A DNA stretch of 64,000 nucleotides from Pseudonocardia sp. EC080619-01 (GTDB lineage Bacteria > Actinomycetota > Actinomycetes > Mycobacteriales > Pseudonocardiaceae): the NCBI RefSeq assembly GCF_001420995.1, contig NZ_CP012184.1:976501-1040500 (forward strand), written 5' to 3'. How positions within the stretch are numbered: position 1 is the stretch's first letter; each line of letters opens with the position of its first letter. The notes below the pieces were generated by a model. The model was not told where the DNA came from. It searched no databases and saw only the letters and a program-made list of their open reading frames with translations. Of this stretch, positions 24,435 through 31,038 are shown piece by piece. A program made the position numbers and the translations under genes.

Positions 24435-24499
24435 GCGCGGCTCGTTCGCGCGGCTCGTTCGCGCAGCTCGTTCGCGCGGCTCGTTCGTGCGGGATCGTC
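24435..24499. repeat. Four 13-bp tandem repeats downstream of arr
   Basis: The unit GCGCGGCTCGTTC is repeated at 24435, 24448, 24461 (one change) and 24474, followed by a degenerate fifth copy that runs into the arr stop. There are no spacers, so it is not a CRISPR. Role unknown. Confidence 0.8.
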
Positions 24500-24944
24500 A
24501 GTCGTAGACGACGGCGAGGCCGCGGCGCCGCAGGTCGTCGAGGAGGTCCCGCATCGTCTGCAGCTGCTCGGGGGTGTGCCCCGTCCAGTCCTCCAGCTCA
24601 CCCACGATGCGGACGGGCTCGCGGGTCCGGTAGGAGCGCGTCGGATTGCCGGGGTGCTTCTTGTCGGTGACGTTGGGATCGTCCTCGACGGCTCCGGTCG
24701 GTTCCACGACGTAGATGCGACCGGGCCCGTCACCGGCGGCCATCTCGGCACCCCAGGCCGCGGCGTCGAGCGTCGCCGTCACGTAGACGTGGTTCATGAT
24801 CCGCCCCTCCTCGAAGTTCGAGGGGCGGCCGGGGACCAGCAGGTCACCGACGGCCAGGTCGGCCCTGGTCCCGTGCAGCAGGACCCCCGGCTCGTACACC
24901 TCGAACGGTGTCGGCCCGGTCCCCGTGTCCGGCTCCTGCGTCAT
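24498..24944 (-). CDS. arr: NAD+-rifampin ADP-ribosyltransferase
   Basis: 148 residues, the normal Arr length. The family signature runs throughout: LLHGTRADLAVGDLLVPG, NHVYVTATLDAAAWGAEMAA, GRIYVVEPTGAVEDDPNVTD followed by KKHPGNPTRSYRTREPVRIV. The enzyme transfers ADP-ribose from NAD+ to the 23-hydroxyl of rifamycins and inactivates them. ATG 24944 is chosen because GAGGGGGAG lies about 8 nt upstream; a longer reading lacks a ribosome site. A rifamycin-associated element lies about 60 bp upstream, so rifamycin-dependent induction is likely. It is probably intrinsic environmental resistance: no mobile element is adjacent. Confidence 0.95.
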   Translation of the reverse strand: MTQEPDTGTGPTPFEVYEPGVLLHGTRADLAVGDLLVPGRPSNFEEGRIMNHVYVTATLDAAAWGAEMAAGDGPGRIYVVEPTGAVEDDPNVTDKKHPGNPTRSYRTREPVRIVGELEDWTGHTPEQLQTMRDLLDDLRRRGLAVVYD

Positions 24945-25002
24945 GCCGTGACTCCCCCTCGTCGTCGCGTGTGCGTCGAGCGGAGATCCTCCGCCGGGAG
25001 GG

Positions 25003-25021
25003 AGGGCTTGCCGCAAGCCCC
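25003..25021 (-). promoter_or_regulatory. Rifamycin-associated element (RAE) of arr
   Basis: On the minus strand GGGGCTTGCGGCAAGCCCT contains a perfect 8-1-8 palindrome, GGGCTTGC-G-GCAAGCCC. This closely matches the 19-bp element I recall as found upstream of rifamycin-inactivating genes in actinomycetes. It sits between a likely promoter (TATAGC near 25029-25034, minus strand) and the arr ribosome site, the position expected for the RAE. Confidence 0.8.
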
Positions 25022-25081
25022 GCCCCGCGCTATACGTTGATCACGGCGGACGCAGTGCCGGTCACCGGGGCATGTCTCGGG

Positions 25082-27835
25082 TCATCCCTCGTCGGCGCCC
25101 ACGCGGAACCGCAGGTCCCCCGCCATGTCGATCCGGGCGAGCTCGACGCGCGAGGTGATGCCGAGCTTGGGGTAGACGCTGGCCAGGTGATGGCCGACCG
25201 TGCGGTGGCTGATCAGCAGCTGTGCCGCGATCTCCCGGTTGGTCAGGCCGTCGGCGGCCAGCCGTGCGACCCGCAGCTCCTGGGCGGTCAGTCCGGCCCC
25301 GGCCGGTGAGCCCGGCTCGTGGCGGGCGCCCGGCCCGCCCGCCAGGTCCTGCTCGCGCAGCGCCCGTGCCCGCAGCGGCTCCGCGCCGAGCCGGCCGAAC
25401 GTGTCGGCGGCCGCGGCGAGCTCGTGCCGGGCGTCGGCCCGGCGGCGCGCCCGCCGCAGCCACTCGCCGTACAGCAGCCGGGTACGGGCGTGCTCGAACG
25501 GGTCGTCGCACGCGCCGGCCTCGTCGAGGGCCGCACGGTAGGAGGTCTCGGCCGCCGGCCCGTCCGCGGTGAGGGCGCGCAGCCGGTGGGCGGCCGAACG
25601 GGCCCAGACCGCGCCGGTGCGCTCGGCCCACGTCGCCACCGTCGCGACCCGGGCCCCGACGACGTCGGCGCGCCCGGCCTGCGCCGCCGCCTCCGCGGTG
25701 TCCGGGGCCGCGAGCAGCGCCGCCGTGCGGTGGGCGGCCTCGTGGCCGGGCTCGTCGAGCGGCAGCAGGTGGCGCAGGGCCTCCTTCGGCCGGCCGCCGA
25801 GGAGCGCCGCCCGGCCGCGGTGCCAGTACGCGGAGGCCGTCAGCGCGCGCACCCCGCGCGGGGCCGAGAGTGCCAGTGCGCTCCGGGTGAGCTCCTCGGT
25901 GCGGGCCCCGTCGCCGCGGGCCGCGGCCAGGCCGGCCAGGGAGAGGCGGCACTGCGTGGCGATGTGGTCCGCGCCGACCTCCGCGGCCAGCTGCAGTCCC
26001 TCCTCCGCCGCGGACCCGGCCGCCTCCCACCGGCCCGCGGCGAGGTCGAGGACGGCGGTCTGGGAGAGGACCATCGCCAGCGCGGCGAGCTCGTGCCGGC
26101 GCCGCAGCTGCGCGGCCTGCACGGTCAGCACGTCGTGCAGCGGGCCCTCGGCGCCCCAGGCCCAGACCAGCGGGACGGGTGGCAGCAGCTCCCACGGGAC
26201 GGTGCCGAGCCGGCCGACGGTGTCGCTGCTCCTGCCCGGGGTGGCGCGGGCGACCTGCCCGGTCTCGTCGTAGCAGGCCCACCAGGCCCGCAGCACCGGC
26301 ACGACCGGTGACAGCTCCGGGTCGCCGCCGGCATCGAGATCCAGCAGCCGGCGCAGCGCCTCCTGCTGCAGCTCGGGCCGGCCTGCCGACCACGCCGCGC
26401 GGACCGCCATCGAGCCCAGCTCCACCGCGCCGCGGGTGCCCGGGACGACGGTCATGTCCCGGGCCAGGTAGTGGTGGGCGCGCTCCGGCCTGCCGTAGGC
26501 GAACTCGAGGATCCCGCGCAGCCCACCGCTGCGCCGGACGACGGGGTCCACGCCGTCCAGGAGCTCGGCGTCGTCGAGCAGCCGTCGCGCCGCACCGGCC
26601 TGACCGGCGTCCCACGCGGCACGGGCGGCGGCGGCCAGCCGGCGGGCCGCGTCCGCCGGCTCCGGCGACAGCTCGGCGGCCCGCCGCAGCGTGCGGGACG
26701 CCATCGGCCCGGCGCTACGCTGCAGGCAGCGATCGGCCGCACGCTCCAGCAGCGCGGCGACGTCCTCGTCCGCCTCCTCGGCGGCCGCCGCCAGGTGCCA
26801 GGCCCGTTCCTCGAGGGCGTCGCCGGACAGCACCGCGGCGAGCGCCCGGTGCGCGGCCTGCCGGTCCGCGAAGGGAGCGCCGTCGTAGACGGCCGCCCGC
26901 ACCAGCGGGTGCCGGAACTCCACCCGGGCTCCCGACGCACGGAGCAGACCCGAGCGCAGTGCCTCGTCCCAGGCGTCCGTGTCGACGCCCCAGCCCGCCC
27001 CGGCGCGGTGCACGACGTGCCGGTCACCCCGGTCCTCGGCCGCCGCCAGCAGCAGCAACGCCCGCGTCGACGGCTTCAGGGTCTCGACCCGGGCGCAGAA
27101 CGCCCGCCGCAACCGGGGCCCGACCGCCACCGGCTCCCCCGCCGCCGGGAGGGGCGCCTCGCGACCGAGGGTGGGCAGCTCGCGCAGCGCCAGCGGGTTG
27201 CCCCCTGCCGTCCGGACCGTGCGGTCGACCAGCGTCTCGTCGGTGTCGGGCACGACGGCCGCGACCAGCCGGCGTGCGTCGTCGTCGGCCAGGCCGACGA
27301 CCTCCATCGACGGCAGCCCCTCCCACGGCCCCGAGGCGGGATCCTCGTGCCCGGTCAGGAGTACGACGACCGGGTCGGTCCGCACCCGCCGCGCGACGAA
27401 TCCCAGGCAGTGCGCGGTCGCCTCGTCGATCCACTGGGCGTCGTCGACCACGACGAGCACCGGCCGTTCCCGGGCCAGGCCGGAGAGCAGCGAGAGCACG
27501 GCCGCACCGATGAGGAAGCGGTTGGCCGGGTCCCGGCTCAGACCCAGCGCACCGCGCAGCGCCGCGGCCTGCGGTGCGGGGAGCGCGTCCAGCCGGTCCG
27601 TCACCGGCCACAACAGCTCGTGCAGCGCGGCGAACGCGAGGCCCGCCTCCATCCGGGTGCCCCGGCACCGCAGGACCGTGGCGCCGGACGCCGCCCCGAC
27701 GGCGTGGTCGAGCAGGGCGGTCTTGCCGATGCCCGGCTCGCCCCACAGCACGAGCCCGGAGCCCTCGCCGCCGGCCGCCCGTGCCAGCACCCGGTCCAGG
27801 GCCGCGGTCTCGGCGCGCCGCCCGAACAGCTCCAT
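25082..27835 (-). CDS. LAL-type LuxR transcriptional regulator (AAA ATPase + HTH)
   Basis: 917 residues, the standard size of large ATP-binding LuxR regulators. Walker A is at 32-39 (GEPGIGKT), Walker B in VLVVVDDAQWID, then ~500 residues of TPR-like helical repeats, and a C-terminal LuxR HTH (LTAQELRVARLAADGLTNRE, then IAAQLLISHRTVGHHLASVY). Such proteins sense inducers such as maltotriose-like or pathway intermediates and activate neighbouring operons. ATG 27835 (MELFGRR) is the canonical LAL N-terminus. The divergent flavodoxin-like gene is a possible target; a 16-bp palindrome lies between them. Confidence 0.9.
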   Translation of the reverse strand: MELFGRRAETAALDRVLARAAGGEGSGLVLWGEPGIGKTALLDHAVGAASGATVLRCRGTRMEAGLAFAALHELLWPVTDRLDALPAPQAAALRGALGLSRDPANRFLIGAAVLSLLSGLARERPVLVVVDDAQWIDEATAHCLGFVARRVRTDPVVVLLTGHEDPASGPWEGLPSMEVVGLADDDARRLVAAVVPDTDETLVDRTVRTAGGNPLALRELPTLGREAPLPAAGEPVAVGPRLRRAFCARVETLKPSTRALLLLAAAEDRGDRHVVHRAGAGWGVDTDAWDEALRSGLLRASGARVEFRHPLVRAAVYDGAPFADRQAAHRALAAVLSGDALEERAWHLAAAAEEADEDVAALLERAADRCLQRSAGPMASRTLRRAAELSPEPADAARRLAAAARAAWDAGQAGAARRLLDDAELLDGVDPVVRRSGGLRGILEFAYGRPERAHHYLARDMTVVPGTRGAVELGSMAVRAAWSAGRPELQQEALRRLLDLDAGGDPELSPVVPVLRAWWACYDETGQVARATPGRSSDTVGRLGTVPWELLPPVPLVWAWGAEGPLHDVLTVQAAQLRRRHELAALAMVLSQTAVLDLAAGRWEAAGSAAEEGLQLAAEVGADHIATQCRLSLAGLAAARGDGARTEELTRSALALSAPRGVRALTASAYWHRGRAALLGGRPKEALRHLLPLDEPGHEAAHRTAALLAAPDTAEAAAQAGRADVVGARVATVATWAERTGAVWARSAAHRLRALTADGPAAETSYRAALDEAGACDDPFEHARTRLLYGEWLRRARRRADARHELAAAADTFGRLGAEPLRARALREQDLAGGPGARHEPGSPAGAGLTAQELRVARLAADGLTNREIAAQLLISHRTVGHHLASVYPKLGITSRVELARIDMAGDLRFRVGADEG

Positions 27836-27943
27836 GGTCCACCGTGCCTTCCCGCGCCGGGCCGCAACGGCACGACGGATCGCCTCGTCACACGGTAACC
27901 GCGCCTTTCCGGACATTCCGTCGTGACCGATCCACCGACCGAT

Positions 27944-27959
27944 CCGCGGACGTCCGCGG
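27944..27959. promoter_or_regulatory. 16-bp perfect palindrome in the LAL/flavodoxin intergenic region
   Basis: CCGCGGACGTCCGCGG is an uninterrupted 16-bp palindrome, 109 bp from the LAL start and about 60 bp from the divergent gene. It may be an operator for the LAL regulator or another dimeric factor. Confidence 0.4.
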
Positions 27960-28020
27960 CGCCCGACACTCGGTGGGTGAACCGCTCCGCACGCGTCGAA
28001 CCGCCCGCGTCGTGACCCCC

Positions 28021-28734
28021 GTGACCGAGAGACCCGACTTCACCGGGCTGCGGGCGACGTACATCAACTGCACGCTCAACCGCTCCCCCGGCCGCAGCCA
28101 CACCCAGGGCGTGATCGACCGCAGCGTGGCGATCATGGAGGCGAACGGGGTCGGCGTCGACCAGATCCGCGCCGTCGACCACGACATCGCCACCGGTGTC
28201 CGCCCGGACATGACCGAGCACGGGTGGGACACCGACGAGTGGCCGGCGCTGCTCACCCGCGTCCTGGCCGCCGACATCCTGGTCATCGCCGGACCGATCT
28301 GGCTCGGGGACAACAGCTCGGTGACCCGCCGGGTGATCGAACGGCTCTACGGCTACTCCGGCGTGCTCAACGAGCACGGCCAGTACGCGTACTACGGACG
28401 CGTCGGCGGCGCCCTGCTCACCGGCAACGAGGACGGCCTCAAGCACTGCGCAATGAGCATCCTCTACAGCCTGCAGCACATCGGGTTCACCGTCCCGCCC
28501 CAGGCCGACGCGGGCTGGCTCGGCGAGGTCGGCCCCGGCCCGTCCTACCTCGACGAGGGCTCCGGCGGTCCGGAGAACGACTTCACCAACCGCAACACCG
28601 CGTTCATGACCTACAACCTGCTCCACCTCGCGTCGATGTTCCGGAACGCCGGCGGGTTCCCCGCCTACGGCAACCAGCGCACAGCCTGGGACGCCGGGCG
28701 CCGCCCCGACGACGCCAATCCCGAATACCGTTGA
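28021..28734 (+). CDS. Flavodoxin-fold NAD(P)H-dependent oxidoreductase
   Basis: 237 residues. The FMN-phosphate loop INCTLNRSPGRSHTQGVID follows the first strand, then ILVIAGPIWLGDNSSVTRRV (the PxW/loop contacting the flavin) and YYGRVGGALLTGNEDGLKHC. This is the NADPH-dependent FMN reductase/flavodoxin-like group. The GTG at 28021 and an in-frame GTG at 28012 are both possible; no clear ribosome site distinguishes them. It could supply reduced flavin to LLM monooxygenases elsewhere in the window. The gene downstream starts 40 bp later, so a short operon is likely. Confidence 0.8.
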   Translation: MTERPDFTGLRATYINCTLNRSPGRSHTQGVIDRSVAIMEANGVGVDQIRAVDHDIATGVRPDMTEHGWDTDEWPALLTRVLAADILVIAGPIWLGDNSSVTRRVIERLYGYSGVLNEHGQYAYYGRVGGALLTGNEDGLKHCAMSILYSLQHIGFTVPPQADAGWLGEVGPGPSYLDEGSGGPENDFTNRNTAFMTYNLLHLASMFRNAGGFPAYGNQRTAWDAGRRPDDANPEYR

Positions 28735-28774
28735 CCGTCACCCTCCCGTGGCGCCGCGAAGGATGTGAGCACCG

Positions 28775-29728
28775 ATGACCAGCCCGGCGACGACGACCTG
28801 GCCGAGCCTGCGGGTGTCCGACTGGACCCCCACCCGCGACACCCTCCACATGTGGACCCAGATCGTGGGCAAGATCCGCATGGCCCACGCGCCCCTGCTG
28901 AACCACTGGTGGCAGGTGACGCTCTACGTCAGCCCGCGCGGGCTGACGACGTCGGCCGTCCCGCACCGCACGGGGGCCTTCGAGATCGAGTTCGACTTCG
29001 TCGGGCAGCAGCTGGAGGTCCGCAGCAGCGACGGCGGGGTGCAGAGCCTCCCGCTCCGGCCGATGCCGGTCGCGGAGTTCTACACCCGGGTCCTCGACAT
29101 GCTCGACCGGCTCGGGATCGAGGCACCGATCCGGCCGCACCCCAACGAGGTCGACCCGGCGATCCCCTTCGCCGAGGACCACACCCACACCTCCTACGAC
29201 GGCGAGGCGGCCGCCCTGTTCTGGCGGCAGCTGCTGCAGGCGAACCGCGTGATGGGTGAGTTCCGGTCGCACTTCGTCGGCAAGGTCAGCCCGGTGCACT
29301 TCTTCTGGGGTGCGATGGACCTCGCCTGCACCCGCTTCTCCGGGCGGCCGGCCCCGCCGCACCCGGGCGGCGCCCCCAACTGCGGGGACTGGGTCATGGT
29401 CGAGGGCTACTCCCGGGAGCTGTCCAGCTGCGGGTTCTGGCCGGGCGGCGGCGAGGAGGGCGCGTTCTACTCCTACGCCTACCCCGGGCCCGACGGGTTC
29501 GCCGACCAGCCGGTCGGCCCCGACGGCGCGTTCTTCAGCACCGAGTTCCAGCAGTTCCTGCTGCCCTACGAGGTCGCCCGCGCCGCACCCGACCCCGATC
29601 GGGCGGTCGCCGAGTTCCTCCGCACCACCTACGAGGCCGCCGCGGACCTCGGCCACTGGGACCGCGCGGCGCTGGAGGACGACCCCGCCCGCTGGGAGGG
29701 GACCGCCGTGCCCCGGACCACGACATGA
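28775..29728 (+). CDS. DUF5996-family protein
   Basis: 317 residues of a conserved family of unknown function. Recognisable blocks include HMWTQIVGKIRMAHAPLLNH at the start, WWQVTLYVSPRGLTTSAVPH, HFFWGAMDLACTRFSGRPAP and PGGGEEGAFYSYAYPGPDGF. It has many aromatic residues, no signal peptide and no membrane span. Its stop overlaps the next gene (ATGA). The role is unknown; the pairing with an oxidoreductase and an NTF2-like protein gives only a weak hint of small-molecule chemistry. Confidence 0.75.
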   Translation: MTSPATTTWPSLRVSDWTPTRDTLHMWTQIVGKIRMAHAPLLNHWWQVTLYVSPRGLTTSAVPHRTGAFEIEFDFVGQQLEVRSSDGGVQSLPLRPMPVAEFYTRVLDMLDRLGIEAPIRPHPNEVDPAIPFAEDHTHTSYDGEAAALFWRQLLQANRVMGEFRSHFVGKVSPVHFFWGAMDLACTRFSGRPAPPHPGGAPNCGDWVMVEGYSRELSSCGFWPGGGEEGAFYSYAYPGPDGFADQPVGPDGAFFSTEFQQFLLPYEVARAAPDPDRAVAEFLRTTYEAAADLGHWDRAALEDDPARWEGTAVPRTTT

Positions 29729-30081
29729 CCGACCCGATCGGCACCCTCGTCGACGCGCACCTGGACGCCTGGAACGGACCGGCCGGCCCCGGCCGGGACG
29801 CGACCGTCGCGGAGGTCTACGCGCCGGACGTGCTCGTCGGGGAGCCGGACGCCGCCCGCACCGGGCACGCCGGGATGTCCGAGGCGATCGACGCCCTCCA
29901 CGCACAGGTGCCGGGCGCCGCGATCACCCGCTCGGGGCCTGTCCAGCGGGCCCAGGACCTGGTCACCTACACCTGGGTCCTCGGTGCCGAGGGGCGCGCG
30001 CCGGTCGCATCCGGCCGTGACGTGCTCCTCGTCCGGGACGGGAGGATCACGAGCCTGTACGTGCTGATCGACACGACGTGA
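29725..30081 (+). CDS. NTF2-like/SnoaL-type protein
   Basis: 118 residues. ATG overlaps the DUF5996 stop. LVDAHLDAWNGPAGPGRDAT, then VAEVYAPDVLVGEPD, AGMSEAIDALHAQVPGAAIT and DVLLVRDGRITSLYVLIDTT form the helix-helix-beta-sheet order of SnoaL-like proteins. Possible isomerase/cyclase or ligand-binding role; no substrate can be inferred. Confidence 0.75.
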   Translation: MTDPIGTLVDAHLDAWNGPAGPGRDATVAEVYAPDVLVGEPDAARTGHAGMSEAIDALHAQVPGAAITRSGPVQRAQDLVTYTWVLGAEGRAPVASGRDVLLVRDGRITSLYVLIDTT

Positions 30082-30157
30082 CGGCCGCGCCGGTGGCGTG
30101 ACCGGGGTGCGTCGTAAGGCGGGTACGGGCACAGGGGCGCCGGGGAGGGAGCGGTCC

Positions 30158-30982
30158 GTGACCGATCAGCACGTCGATCACCTGGCCGCGGCCGAGCGGG
30201 CCGCGCGGATGGACGACCTCGCCGTCCGGCGGGGCGCGGAGGGCCGGCGGGCCGAGGCCGAGGCCGCCGCCGACGAGGCCGCCCGGCTGTACCGCGCCCT
30301 CGCGGCGGACTTCCCCGCGATGTTCGGCGGCGACGCCGACCGCGCCGGTGCGCTCGCCACCGCCCTGCGGGAGGCTCCGTCCGGGGGCTGGCGGGCGGTC
30401 CTGACCGCCGCCGTGCCGTACGGGCCCGCCTCCCTCGGCGCCCGCGCACCCGCCGCCGCCCGCGAACCCGACGGCCCCGTCGTACCCACGGCCCCGGAGC
30501 CGGCGGCCCCCGCCGGACCCCCGCCCGGACCGCGGCGACGGCGCGCCGTGACGTCGGTGGTGATGGTGACGGCGGCGGTGGTCGTCGTCCTTCTCGGGAC
30601 CGTCGGCACCGCGGGCTGGGTCCTCTCGCGACCGCCCGCGGAGGCCGCGGTCCGGACGGAGCCGGCACCCGTCCCCGTCCCGATCAGGCCGTGGACCGCC
30701 GGTGCCCGCGCCGACGTGGCCCCGACCGGCGTCGCGCTGCGCGCCGCGCCGTCCACCGCGGGCGACCCGGTCGGGCGGCTGCCCGTGGGCGACGACGTCG
30801 AGATCCGCTGCGGCGAGATCGGCCGCGCGACCACCACCGACACCGGCGAGCGCAGCTCCAGCTGGCTCCGCACCGCGACCGGGAGCTGGGTCGCCGCGGT
30901 GAACGTCGAGCTCCGCGGGCCCGGCACGATCACGAACTGCAGGCCCGGGCAGCCCCCGGTGCCCGTCCCGCACCACCGGTGA
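30158..30982 (+). CDS. Single-pass membrane protein with extracytoplasmic SH3-like domain
   Basis: 274 residues from GTG 30158, with GGGGAGGGA 8 nt upstream. The N-terminal ~90 residues are a cytoplasmic helical domain (LAAAERAARMDDLAVRRGAE and following, possibly coiled coil). A Pro/Ala linker and RRRR precede one membrane span (VTSVVMVTAAVVVVLLGTVG). The outer part (ARADVAPTGVALRAAPSTAG onward to SSSWLRTATGSWVAAVNVEL) is an SH3-type repeat with two cysteines (RCGEIG, TNCRPG) that could form a disulfide. Likely envelope-associated, perhaps binding peptidoglycan. Confidence 0.7.
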   Translation: MTDQHVDHLAAAERAARMDDLAVRRGAEGRRAEAEAAADEAARLYRALAADFPAMFGGDADRAGALATALREAPSGGWRAVLTAAVPYGPASLGARAPAAAREPDGPVVPTAPEPAAPAGPPPGPRRRRAVTSVVMVTAAVVVVLLGTVGTAGWVLSRPPAEAAVRTEPAPVPVPIRPWTAGARADVAPTGVALRAAPSTAGDPVGRLPVGDDVEIRCGEIGRATTTDTGERSSSWLRTATGSWVAAVNVELRGPGTITNCRPGQPPVPVPHHR

Positions 30983-31026
30983 GGTCCCGTCCTCCGGGCG
31001 GCGTGCGAGACGATCACGAACCGTCA

Positions 31027-31032
31027 TATAGT
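31027..31032 (+). promoter_or_regulatory. Leaderless -10 box of the FUSC gene
   Basis: TATAGT (TANNNT) is followed by 6 nt and the GTG start at 31039; there is no ribosome-binding site. AACCGT upstream and ACGGTT just inside the gene flank the start as inverted arms (31019-31024 and about 31044-31049), a possible operator. Confidence 0.55.
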
Positions 31033-31038
31033 TAGCAT

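Larger units (their letters stand above)
23958..24497. other. 540-bp non-coding interval rich in repeats
   Basis: No convincing gene. Reading frames across it are simple-sequence products (Arg/Ala/Gly runs). It holds, in order, the right arm of the bioD inverted repeat, a nested palindrome (23995-24063), a 5-bp microsatellite-like tract (24121-24222) and a 13-bp tandem repeat (24435-24486). It separates the convergent bioD and arr genes. Confidence 0.7.

Noticed and set aside
24435-24499. Possible CRISPR array
   Set aside because: Units are 13 bp and directly adjacent with no spacers; no cas gene is in the window.
23858-25040. Several long plus-strand frames across the bioD-arr gap and arr
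   Set aside because: They translate simple repeats into Arg/Ala/Ser runs and run antisense through arr; no conserved motif.
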